Assembly (NCBI RefSeq): GCF_033723955.1
Contig: NZ_CP137555.1
Span: 1,508,501-1,572,500, forward strand
Length of the DNA: 64,000 nt
Direction: 5' to 3'
From: Microbulbifer pacificus
GTDB lineage: Bacteria; Pseudomonadota; Gammaproteobacteria; Pseudomonadales; Cellvibrionaceae
Under the pieces are notes generated by a model, which saw nothing but the letters and a program-made list of their open reading frames with translations, did no database searches and was not told the origin of the DNA. Position numbers and translations under genes: made by a program. Of the stretch, positions 27,042-34,731 are shown in pieces (position 1 is the first letter of the stretch; each line of letters begins with the position of its first letter).

Positions 27042-27647
27042 ATGCAACGCTCTTCCACTCTTCTGAAACGCTCTGTTAAAAAAATCCTGCTGGGCGGCAG
27101 CCTGCTGCTGGCGGCGTCTGCACTACTGGCGCCAGTTGCACAGGCGGGCGACTATCCACATCCGTACCAGCAACACAGATCCATGACCGACGGCAGCGCC
27201 TGGTGGCGCCCGGAAGTGATCGGCGGTGCGCCACATATCATCATCGATTTGAGTGAACAGCGAGCCTATTTCTACAAGGGCGGTCAGCTCGCAGGCATCA
27301 CCCCCATCTCCACCGGGGTTGCGGGCAACCGCACGCCCACCGGCAGCTTCCGCGTGTCGGAAAAAGAGGTGTATCACCGCTCCAATCTGTACGGCCACTA
27401 CGTGGACCGCGCGGGTTATGTGCGTATGAGCAGCGTGGATGTGCGCCGCGACCGGCGCCCTGCCGGCACCGTGTTCCGCGGCGCGTCGATGGATTTCTTC
27501 ATGCGTGTAAATGGCGCGGTGAGCATGCACGCCGGCAAGGTAACCGGGCGTCCGGAGTCCCACGGCTGCATCCGCCTGCCCTGGCACATGGCGAAGATCT
27601 TTTATGAAAACGCCCCGATGGGCACCAAGGTGACCGTGCGGAATTAA
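27042..27647 (+). CDS. L,D-transpeptidase (YkuD fold), exported
   Basis: I use ATG at 27042, six bases after GAGG, rather than upstream GTG at 26982, because it gives a textbook signal peptide (MQRSSTLLKRSVKKILLGGS, hydrophobic core, cleavage after VAQA). The mature protein is a YkuD domain: IIIDLSEQRAYFYKGGQL, STGVAGNRTPTG and the catalytic SHGCIRLP with the active Cys. These enzymes make 3-3 peptidoglycan cross-links or attach proteins to the wall in the periplasm. The protein has no LysM or other binding domain, so it is a minimal form. It ends at a terminator shared with the converging minus-strand operon. Confidence 0.92.
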   Translation: MQRSSTLLKRSVKKILLGGSLLLAASALLAPVAQAGDYPHPYQQHRSMTDGSAWWRPEVIGGAPHIIIDLSEQRAYFYKGGQLAGITPISTGVAGNRTPTGSFRVSEKEVYHRSNLYGHYVDRAGYVRMSSVDVRRDRRPAGTVFRGASMDFFMRVNGAVSMHAGKVTGRPESHGCIRLPWHMAKIFYENAPMGTKVTVRN

Positions 27648-27657
27648 CCGCGCACAC

Positions 27658-27690
27658 AAAAAAGGGCAGCTTTCGCGGCCCTTTTCTTTT
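27658..27690. terminator. Bidirectional terminator between convergent genes
   Basis: AAAAGGGC (27660-27667) pairs with GCCCTTTT (27678-27685), with A-rich and T-rich flanks. It closes both the L,D-transpeptidase gene and the minus-strand motor-like operon. Confidence 0.75.
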
Positions 27691-27707
27691 GCTGCAATGG
27701 CCGGGAC

Positions 27708-28859
27708 TTACCCGAGACTCGCAAGTACGCTCGCCTTGTCCCAGAAGTCCCACCCTTCGGGCAGCCGTTCGCGCTCGCTACTGCTGGCAACGATTCCGCG
27801 ACGATGCTCCGGCCACGCCAGTACCGCAATGCCGTCGTAGCCGGCAAAGCGATGGAAAAGCACCGGCGCTGCCAGATTTCGCTCCAGCAGCTCGCACAGT
27901 GGGTGCCAGGCCAGCGGAAGACGGGGGCGCACGCTGTGCCAGCTCCGCTCTTCCCCGCCATCAGCCGCGTCCACAGCGGTCTCATCCGCGGTGGCGCCCT
28001 CCCCCGCAAACGCACGGGCTGCAAGCCGCTGCTGTTCAAAGCGCACACGGCTTGCCGCGAGTGCACGCTCTTCCGGCAGAATCAGCACACCAGCCGCCTG
28101 CTGCTGGGCGCAGAGCACACAGGCATCGATAGTCAGCCCCAGTTCCACACCGCGCTCCACCGGCACAAACCAGGACTCCTCGCTGTCTTCAGGCTCAGGC
28201 ACCTGCCATTCGCAAAAACCGCAGGTCCCCGACTGTGTCGAGGCCGACGGGACCATCTGCTGCAGTCGCTGCGGCGCCTTGCCGGGCGTCCAGAAACTGG
28301 TAACGCCGGCCGGGAAAAACTCCCCGGCATACTGGTTCACATGCCAGTGAAAACTGAGCGCCGAGGCCACCTTGCCGCGCTCTCTCGGCGCCAGTGCGCG
28401 AAAGCCCCGGTGGTTGACCTTGGCCAGGCAATACTCACAGGCGTGAGGCGGTTGCTCGAGACCCGGTGCGCTGAGGTTATTGCGCGCGGTACCGATCCAG
28501 ACCACCTGCGCGGGATCTTCCAGCGCGCCGCAACAGCTGGCCAGATGCACACGGTGATAGAACTCCTTGCGCACCTGTGGATCTTCCACCGCAGCGACAT
28601 CTACCGCGAACACCATCACCGGGTGGCCGCGGAACATCCAGCCGTGGGCGGTCTCGTCGAGATCTCCCAGGGTGACTTCCATACCCTGGATAAGTGCCTG
28701 GTCCACCGTTTCCGGGGCGAAGCCAAGCTCTTCCTGCAGGGTTACATCCGCGCGCTCGTCGGCGACAGGTACAGCCGCGACGGTATCGCCGGAAGGTTCC
28801 GCGTTCAGTGGCGAAATAGCCCGGGCGAGCGCCTCCAGATGACGGCTCCATGAGGGCAT
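27708..28859 (-). CDS. Unrecognised CxxC-rich protein, last gene of the motor-like operon
   Basis: A 383-residue cytoplasmic protein with no signal or membrane segment. It has three CxxC pairs, Cys141/144 (CEYC), Cys213/216 (CGFC) and Cys247/250 (CVLC), plus Cys109-Cys110. This suggests one or two zinc-ribbon-type sites. FHWHVNQYAGEFFP lies between the first two pairs. The N-terminal 60 residues are acidic. I do not recognise a family. Its ATG overlaps the TGA of the OmpA/MotB-like gene by one base, so it is translationally coupled and very likely acts with that membrane complex. An HNH-nuclease reading was considered but the His/Asn pattern does not fit. Confidence 0.8.
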   Translation of the reverse strand: MPSWSRHLEALARAISPLNAEPSGDTVAAVPVADERADVTLQEELGFAPETVDQALIQGMEVTLGDLDETAHGWMFRGHPVMVFAVDVAAVEDPQVRKEFYHRVHLASCCGALEDPAQVVWIGTARNNLSAPGLEQPPHACEYCLAKVNHRGFRALAPRERGKVASALSFHWHVNQYAGEFFPAGVTSFWTPGKAPQRLQQMVPSASTQSGTCGFCEWQVPEPEDSEESWFVPVERGVELGLTIDACVLCAQQQAAGVLILPEERALAASRVRFEQQRLAARAFAGEGATADETAVDAADGGEERSWHSVRPRLPLAWHPLCELLERNLAAPVLFHRFAGYDGIAVLAWPEHRRGIVASSSERERLPEGWDFWDKASVLASLG

Positions 28860-29569
28860 CAGAAGGATTCCTCGAGAATGCTGTGGATTTTCATTTCAGA
28901 ATTGGTAATCACGCGAAAGGCCACTCGCTTGGACTGGTCGATATTCTCACTGCCGTCGGCATTGTAAATCGGTCGCGAAGATGAATATCCGACCGCCGCC
29001 ACATTCTGCATCATCCACAGGTGATGCGCAGCCACGGCGTCCAGGGTGTAGACAAAGCGCAATACCGAACGGGCGCGGTCCTGGGACAGACGCAGGTTAT
29101 TGAAATAACTCGCATCTGCATCGCTGCTGATTACCCCCCAGCCGGAGCTGGTGTGCCCCTCGATGCGCACCGCCTCAATGGATGCCTTGTAGGGCGCCAG
29201 CACATCCATGTAGCGCGGGAAAAATTCCTCGAACACCACCTGATAGTGCAGGTTCAGGTGCGCGGCGCCGGTGTCGAACATGGCATCGGAGTTGATGAAA
29301 GCGACGGTCAGGGTATCCCGGTCGATCACGGCCCCCCAGCGCTCGAGGTCGTCGTGAAACTCCCGCTGCAGGGATTCATAGATCGCGAGCTGGTTTTCCT
29401 TGTAGGACATGGCAATGGTGCGGATCTTTTCCCGCTCGATCATCACCGAGCGCATCATCGCCACCGCGATGCACAGGAACACCATCATCAGCCCCGCCAT
29501 CAGGTCCGATACGCTGATCCAGGATGCCTCGTCTTCGCCGCGAGCACCGAGGCCAAGCCGCCCTGCCAT
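28859..29569 (-). CDS. MotB/OmpA-like (ZorB-like) membrane protein
   Basis: A 236-residue protein with a single N-terminal membrane helix, residues 17-38 (WISVSDLMAGLMMVFLCIAV). Asp22 is placed like the proton-carrying Asp of MotB and ZorB. After a short coiled segment, residues 80-225 form an OmpA-like peptidoglycan-binding domain: SDAMFDTGAAHLN, then VRIEGHTSSGWG and NLRLSQDRARSVLRFV. This is the stator B subunit layout. WISVSDLMAGLMMVF is close to what I recall for ZorB of Zorya anti-phage systems. It overlaps the channel gene by one base upstream and the CxxC gene by one base downstream. Confidence 0.87.
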   Translation of the reverse strand: MAGRLGLGARGEDEASWISVSDLMAGLMMVFLCIAVAMMRSVMIEREKIRTIAMSYKENQLAIYESLQREFHDDLERWGAVIDRDTLTVAFINSDAMFDTGAAHLNLHYQVVFEEFFPRYMDVLAPYKASIEAVRIEGHTSSGWGVISSDADASYFNNLRLSQDRARSVLRFVYTLDAVAAHHLWMMQNVAAVGYSSSRPIYNADGSENIDQSKRVAFRVITNSEMKIHSILEESF

Positions 29570-30939
29570 TAAGCGATTTCCCTGTGACTGCTACGCTCTG
29601 CCGCAATGGCGCCGGCCTGGGTAATACGTTGCATCTGCGCAATTAACTGGCGGTAATCACGGGTGAACTGTCCGCTAATGGTCGCCAGCGCCTCGCCCAT
29701 GGCGGAGATAACACCCTCGACCTCTTCCTCCATGCGGCGCTCAACCACCTGGTACTGCTTGCCGATGGAAACCTCGGCGTCGCCGATGCTCTTGCGAATC
29801 AGATGACTCAGCGCATCCACCATTTCCTTATGGGTGCGCGCCTGTTGCAATGCCAGTTCCTGCATGCCGTTGCGGTGCGTGGTAACGGTCTCCTGTACCA
29901 GCGACTGGATAAAGTCCGCATCCAGGCTCGACATTTTCTCGAACGCACCGGACACCGCCTCGATCTGTGCGCCCAGCAATTCGCTCTGCTTGCTGATACT
30001 CACCAGCGACTGTTTCATCTCGCTGTCCATCACCTGCTGCACCACATCGAGCCCGCGCACAAACTCCTCGATGCGCTCGCCGAGCTGCGGCAGCACCGCT
30101 TCCACCTGCGCGCTTACCCCGCGGTAGCGATCCAGTTGGGTCGCCAGCGCCGCCAGCTGTTCCCGCGCCTCAACGCCAAACTGCTGCATGCCGGAAAGGA
30201 ACTGCGGAATCTCCGCCAGTTGTGAATGCACCTGCTGTAAATCACGGGCCACCTGGACCATGCCCATCACCGCGGTATCACAGTGTTCGGACCAGTATTC
30301 GACACGCTCCTCGTGGGCTTTGTATTCGCTGGTAAGGGTTGCCACCATGGCATCGAACTGCGCGAAATTTTCACCAAAGCGTGTCATGTTCTCGCCGAAC
30401 TGGGCCTCAACCCGCTGGTTGAAATTCGTAACGACCTGTTCCATTTCGGTGACCAGCGCCTTGGCGCAATGCTCGGAAAATCGCTCCAGCATGTCACTCG
30501 CCTGCGCCAGCTGCCGCTGCTGCCCCTGCTCCATACTCAGCTGCAATGCGCTCAAGGATTGCTGGATATCCGCGAGATCCACCGCACGCGCCTTGCCTGG
30601 CACCGCCACAAAGCGGGTCAGCGCGCGCAAAACCACAGACAGACCGATACCACACACGCTGGTGATAAACGCGGTTTTGAGCCCGTCGAGCAGGGTCGCG
30701 ATGCTGTTGTCGATGTCCGCGAGCTGAAATTCGAACAGGCCAATGATCACACCGGTAAAGGTGCCGAGAATACCGAGGGACGTCAGCAGTCCCGGCGCCT
30801 GATCCACAAATTCCTCCGCGCGTGACAACACGCGCGCAACCAGGGCCAGCGCAAACACCACCAGCATCGCCCACAAAAAACCTTCGGTCACTGCCTCCGG
30901 GCTCAGGGCAAGAAACAGAGTACGCAAGAATTCAGACAT
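29569..30939 (-). CDS. MotA/TolQ/ExbB-like (ZorA-like) channel protein with long coiled-coil tail
   Basis: A 456-residue protein with three predicted membrane helices: residues 20-38, 50-70 (LLTSLGILGTFTGVIIGL) and 86-108 (GLKTAFITSVCGIGLSVVL). A tail of about 340 residues, rich in Gln, Glu and Leu heptads, follows with no globular motif. TSLGILGTFTG and the SIATLLDGLKTAFITS block are the proton-channel features of ZorA. ZorA of type I Zorya also has a long intracellular tail, though longer. GAGG sits before ATG, 12 bases after the stop of the methyltransferase-like gene. With the next gene it should form a 5:2 proton-driven stator. No flagellar or Tol genes are near. Confidence 0.87.
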   Translation of the reverse strand: MSEFLRTLFLALSPEAVTEGFLWAMLVVFALALVARVLSRAEEFVDQAPGLLTSLGILGTFTGVIIGLFEFQLADIDNSIATLLDGLKTAFITSVCGIGLSVVLRALTRFVAVPGKARAVDLADIQQSLSALQLSMEQGQQRQLAQASDMLERFSEHCAKALVTEMEQVVTNFNQRVEAQFGENMTRFGENFAQFDAMVATLTSEYKAHEERVEYWSEHCDTAVMGMVQVARDLQQVHSQLAEIPQFLSGMQQFGVEAREQLAALATQLDRYRGVSAQVEAVLPQLGERIEEFVRGLDVVQQVMDSEMKQSLVSISKQSELLGAQIEAVSGAFEKMSSLDADFIQSLVQETVTTHRNGMQELALQQARTHKEMVDALSHLIRKSIGDAEVSIGKQYQVVERRMEEEVEGVISAMGEALATISGQFTRDYRQLIAQMQRITQAGAIAAERSSHREIA

Positions 30940-30951
30940 GGAGTGAAGTCC

Positions 30952-32172
30952 TCAGGGTTTGTATTGCAGGACGAATTCCTGATAGGAATCGCCACTGGGC
31001 AGGCGCCCTATCTGATGATTGTGAAGGCGGTACCCCGGTAGCAGGCGCATCAGCTCCGCGGTGCTGCTGAGAGAGCGGGAACATTTACCGGCGGCAATAC
31101 CAGTGACCGCAACCTGGCCATCATCCAGCACCTCAAAGGTGGCAGGACGCTCCGGAATCTGCGCCGATTTGTACACCACAAAATGCAGGGCGGCACCGGG
31201 TGTCATACGCGCGCCGAGCAACTCGCCGAGCTGTTGTATTTGCTGCGGGCTGTAGAAGTTGAGCAGGTCCCAGAGAAAGACACCGTCGAGGCGAGCACCG
31301 GGATCCATACTGAAAATGGATGCACTGAATCCAGACTCATCCCCATGTAATTTTTTTTGCCAAGCCATCGATGCGTGCAGGTCTTCCACATAAAGGGAGC
31401 CTACTTTCTTTTTCAGGGCATCGATATTACGGCCGTTTTTCCGCCCGCACTCCAGTACGGTTGGCGAGGTCGTCAAGGTATTGATACAGGACATCGCCTT
31501 TTCCACGCCGGGCATGGCAATGCGCTCGTCCTCCCGCACATTGCGAAAATAGGCGCTGACATCGGAGGCGCCGCCGCTTCGCACCTGATTGCGCGAAGTC
31601 ACACTCTCGTATTCGAGAAAATGCTCGGTAACATTCTGGTCCATGCCCTCGCGTTTCATCAGCGAGTTGAACAGGCTGAAACGATCCATGCACTTAAGCA
31701 GGGTCACGGTAGAGTGACCTTTCGACGCCACTTCGGGATAACTCGGGTCATCCACATACTCGAAACAGAAATTTTCCAGCAGGCGAAAACGACGGGGTTT
31801 GTGCGGCTGCTGGCGCCCGGTGTAGCGCATCGTATGCAGAATGGTGCCCTGTTTCAGGTGTGGCTGTAACAGGCGAATAAGATGCTGGATCACGTCCAGG
31901 TCAAGGAAGTTCAGCAAATCCCAGCACAAGATCACATCAAACTTGAGATTCGCCGGCTTGGGCAGCAAATGTTCTTCTAGCGCCTTGAGCGGATCTCCAC
32001 AATTCTGGTTTTCAGAGAGGTACTCAACCAGGTCTTCGATATGACACTGGCAGTTGAGGCGTAAAAAGGCCTGGGTTGTGCCGGAAGAGAGTGGACCCAG
32101 GTCGAGAATTCGGTCCCCGCTTTTGACCATCTCGGTCGTTAACGCAGCGAGGCCAAAAGATCGGTGTTGCAT
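30952..32172 (-). CDS. Duplicated methyltransferase-like protein (two Rossmann-like halves)
   Basis: A 406-residue soluble protein built from two similar halves. Half one (about 18-165) has RILDLGPLSSGTT, IEDL and CWDLLNF (residues 84-89). Half two (about 236-385) has TVLECGRKNGRN, VEDL and WDLLNF (residues 301-306). Order and spacing are those of a class I SAM methyltransferase: motif I, an acidic end of strand 2, motif IV. Motif I in half two lacks the GxGxG glycines, so at least that half looks non-catalytic. It is encoded 12 bp upstream of the channel gene with the ribosome site between, hence likely part of the same operon. The activity and target are unknown. Confidence 0.78.
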   Translation of the reverse strand: MQHRSFGLAALTTEMVKSGDRILDLGPLSSGTTQAFLRLNCQCHIEDLVEYLSENQNCGDPLKALEEHLLPKPANLKFDVILCWDLLNFLDLDVIQHLIRLLQPHLKQGTILHTMRYTGRQQPHKPRRFRLLENFCFEYVDDPSYPEVASKGHSTVTLLKCMDRFSLFNSLMKREGMDQNVTEHFLEYESVTSRNQVRSGGASDVSAYFRNVREDERIAMPGVEKAMSCINTLTTSPTVLECGRKNGRNIDALKKKVGSLYVEDLHASMAWQKKLHGDESGFSASIFSMDPGARLDGVFLWDLLNFYSPQQIQQLGELLGARMTPGAALHFVVYKSAQIPERPATFEVLDDGQVAVTGIAAGKCSRSLSSTAELMRLLPGYRLHNHQIGRLPSGDSYQEFVLQYKP

Positions 32173-32215
32173 CGGTTATCGCAAAGATTCGGGGCAAATG
32201 CCAGGTTTGGAAATA

Positions 32216-32241
32216 CGGCACCTGAGCAAGTGCAGGTGCCG
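32216..32241 (-). other. Hairpin between bactofilin and the methyltransferase-like gene
   Basis: Perfect nine-base arms CGGCACCTG/CAGGTGCCG with an eight-base loop and no T-run, inside the 80-bp gap. It may protect the bactofilin 3' end or attenuate read-through into the motor-like operon. Confidence 0.5.
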
Positions 32242-32252
32242 CAGCAACGAAA

Positions 32253-32849
32253 TCAGCTATCGGCTGATTCCATTTCCTTCGCCGGTTCCTTGGCAGCGAA
32301 CGATTTCTTCACGGTAGCGGGCTTGCTGGCAAAGTCGTCTTTCGGCGGCAGATTCGGGTGCACCAGTTTTTCTTTGAATTCGCTGTGGCGCGCGCGCATC
32401 TCTTCATCGGTGTCCACCATATCCATGGAACCGCGGAACTTACCGCCGTCGTCCAGCTGGATACGCGGCGCGATCAGGTTGCCCTTTACCACGGCGGTAT
32501 TGCGGATTTCGATCAGTTCATCCGCCAGTGCGTCACCGGTCAAAGTGCCGTTGATTACAATGTTCTGCGCGTGAATATTTGCGTTGATCTCACCCTCGCG
32601 ACCGATGGAAAGGTCATGACCTTCCATGATAACGGTGCCTTCGATGGTGCCTTCAATGTGCAGGTCTTCGGTACCGATCAGCTCGCCGCGAAACTTGATA
32701 TTTTTACCAATGACAGAGCGACCTTTCGCCATGGTGGACTCCAGCTTGTCCGCAAAGGGACGCTCGCGTGCACCATGATCGTTCATACCGGACAGGAAGG
32801 AGTTGGATTCCAGATTGGCCTCTGGCTTCGGGTCAAGAGGGTTAGCCAT
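32253..32849 (-). CDS. Bactofilin (polymer-forming cytoskeletal protein)
   Basis: A 198-residue protein. The central domain (about residues 42-140) shows the right-handed beta-helix repeat of bactofilins: VIGKNIKFRGELIGTEDL, IEGTIEGTV, INANIHAQNIVINGTLTGD and VVKGNLIAPRIQL. Both tails are flexible and charged (N-terminal 40 and C-terminal 50 residues). Bactofilins polymerise without nucleotide and place cell-wall enzymes or envelope complexes. It lies 80 bp upstream of the methyltransferase-like gene on the same strand, and an L,D-transpeptidase is encoded 5 kb away. A shared operon with the stator-like pair is possible but a hairpin intervenes. Confidence 0.9.
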   Translation of the reverse strand: MANPLDPKPEANLESNSFLSGMNDHGARERPFADKLESTMAKGRSVIGKNIKFRGELIGTEDLHIEGTIEGTVIMEGHDLSIGREGEINANIHAQNIVINGTLTGDALADELIEIRNTAVVKGNLIAPRIQLDDGGKFRGSMDMVDTDEEMRARHSEFKEKLVHPNLPPKDDFASKPATVKKSFAAKEPAKEMESADS

Positions 32850-33208
32850 TATTCCACCTAAAGTAACCGTAGAAGGATTTTGTTTTTCTAAGAGGCAGTG
32901 TTTTTAGCGCTTTTCCCAAAAACTTCCCAGAGCAGAAGAAACAAAACCCAAACAATTACGCCAAGTTTGTGAGAGCAATCACAATTAGTTTGCAGGCGGT
33001 CAAAATACTAATTATTGAAGCGGACAAAATACGCTCAACCGCCACCTTTTTTAGCCGATTAAAATCAACTGAAAATCGATGAAATCTTGGCGCAACAAGC
33101 GAAACTTTAATCGAGTGAAAACCTGAACTGCCGCACAAATCAAGTGCGACAGCGCAAGCAAAGCGGCCTATTCAGGCCACCTTGTGAAGGATTTATTTAA
33201 CGCGTGAA
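32850..33208. other. AT-rich gap with a 13-bp direct repeat
   Basis: No protein gene seen. GCGGTCAAAATAC (32996-33008) is repeated as GCGGACAAAATAC (33020-33032), 24 bp apart on the same DNA face, about 150-180 bp upstream of the bactofilin start. It may be a paired activator site. Confidence 0.4.
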
Positions 33209-34588
33209 TTATTTGGGATCGAACCGGGCAAAGTAGCTATCGGCCGCCCGGGTAACACGGCGGTGCAACATCAGAGTCGATGTCATCGTCGGAATCGCCA
33301 TCACCGCATACATGCCGATGATGATGTTGTTGACGATACTGAGCGACGCCACTGCCCCGATAACAATCAGCCCGACGTAAATCGCGGTATATACCGACTG
33401 CCAGCGCGGGCCAAACAGGAAGTTGAAACACTTAACCCCGTAATACCAGTAGGTGACGATGGTGCTGAATGCGAGTGGCACCACCATGACAAGCAACAGC
33501 AACGGCCCCCAACCGCCGAACACATGCGAGAAGGCATTTGCGGTCAGCGACACACCTTCAACCCCTTCACCGTGCTGCCACACGCCGGTGAGCAGAATCA
33601 CCAGCGCGGTGCAGGTGCAAACCACCAGGGTATCGACGATAGGCCCGAGCATCGCCACCACACCTTCCCGCACGGGTTCGGTGGTTTTGGCCGCGCCGTG
33701 TGCGAGGGATTCGGAACCGATACCGGCTTCATTGGAAAACGCCCCGCGGCTGATACCGGTGGCAATCACGGTTCCCAGCACACCACCGGCGGCGGCCTGG
33801 CCGCTGAAGGCGTCGCTAAAAATCAGGGCGAACACGGCGGGCACTTCCCGCCAGAAGTAGCCGATCACGATCAGGGTCAGCGCCATGTAGAACACCACCA
33901 TGGCCGGCACTACTCGCACCGCGAAGCGGCCGATACGCTGGATGCGCCCGATGATTACCACCATGGCGGTAACCGCGAGGGCAACCCCCAGGGACAGATC
34001 GAAGGTAAAGGTGTTTTCCGCCCCCACCCAGCCGAGCGGCAGCGCGAAAGACTCGCGCAGCAGCTGCACCGTCTGGTTGGACTGGAACACCGGCAGCAGG
34101 CCGCAGAGTCCGGCGAGCGCAAACAGGTAGGCAAGTGGCAGCCATTTTTTCCCCAACCCTTCGCGGATCACATACATGGGGCCACCCTGCAATTCACCAC
34201 TGGCATCGCGGCCGCGGTACATCACTGCAAGCGTGGCGGTGAAAAACTTCGTCGCCACCCCCACGAGCGCGGTCACCCACATCCAGAAGATCGCACCGGG
34301 TCCGCCGGTACTGATGGCCAGTGCCACCCCGGCAATATTGCCGAGACCGAGGGTGCCGGAGAGCGCGGTGGAAAGCGCCTGGCGGTGGGGTACCTGCCCA
34401 GGGTCATTGGGATCGTCGTACTTGCCCCGCAACAGATCGACGCTGTGGCCGAGGTGACGATAGGGGCGGGCGCGGGAACTGATCAGCAGAAACAGCCCGC
34501 CGCCCACCAAAAGCACAAGCAGCGGCGTGCCCCAAGCGTATTCGACAAACGAGTTCAGGGCAGATTCGAAGGAGTTGAGAAAAGACAT
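33209..34588 (-). CDS. Alanine/glycine:cation symporter (AGCS family)
   Basis: About 459 residues from ATG 34588. An upstream GTG (34669) adds 27 residues unlike the family. It has eight or more membrane helices. Signatures of AGCS sodium/alanine symporters are present: ALSGTLGLGNIAGVALAISTGGPGAIFWMW near the start of the conserved core, then GGPMYVIREG, and SRGAFSNEAGIGSESLAHGAA in the middle. Substrate by family is Ala or Gly with Na+ or H+. It stands alone; the sugar transporter gene ends upstream of it at a terminator. Confidence 0.9.
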   Translation of the reverse strand: MSFLNSFESALNSFVEYAWGTPLLVLLVGGGLFLLISSRARPYRHLGHSVDLLRGKYDDPNDPGQVPHRQALSTALSGTLGLGNIAGVALAISTGGPGAIFWMWVTALVGVATKFFTATLAVMYRGRDASGELQGGPMYVIREGLGKKWLPLAYLFALAGLCGLLPVFQSNQTVQLLRESFALPLGWVGAENTFTFDLSLGVALAVTAMVVIIGRIQRIGRFAVRVVPAMVVFYMALTLIVIGYFWREVPAVFALIFSDAFSGQAAAGGVLGTVIATGISRGAFSNEAGIGSESLAHGAAKTTEPVREGVVAMLGPIVDTLVVCTCTALVILLTGVWQHGEGVEGVSLTANAFSHVFGGWGPLLLLVMVVPLAFSTIVTYWYYGVKCFNFLFGPRWQSVYTAIYVGLIVIGAVASLSIVNNIIIGMYAVMAIPTMTSTLMLHRRVTRAADSYFARFDPK

Positions 34589-34691
34589 GGAAATAGGACG
34601 TGTCCGATTGCGAAACCGGTAATGCTCTCGCAATCCAGCGGGAATCTCAAACCGCGCCCTCGAACCCACTCATTCACGGCAGAAGTACCGC

Positions 34692-34720
34692 AAAAAAAAA
34701 GCCCCTGTAGCAGGGGCTTT
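34692..34720 (-). terminator. Terminator of the sugar MFS gene
   Basis: Ten-base stem AAAGCCCCTG/CAGGGGCTTT with a three-base loop and a nine-base T-run on the minus strand. It lies directly after the stop at 34732. Confidence 0.88.
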
Positions 34721-34731
34721 CAGAAGTCTGA

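Noticed and set aside
27708..30939. Calling the stator-like genes a Zorya system outright
   Set aside because: No ZorC, ZorD, ZorE, ZorF or ZorG homologue is recognisable, and the neighbours are envelope-type genes. Resemblance of the A and B subunits alone does not prove defence.
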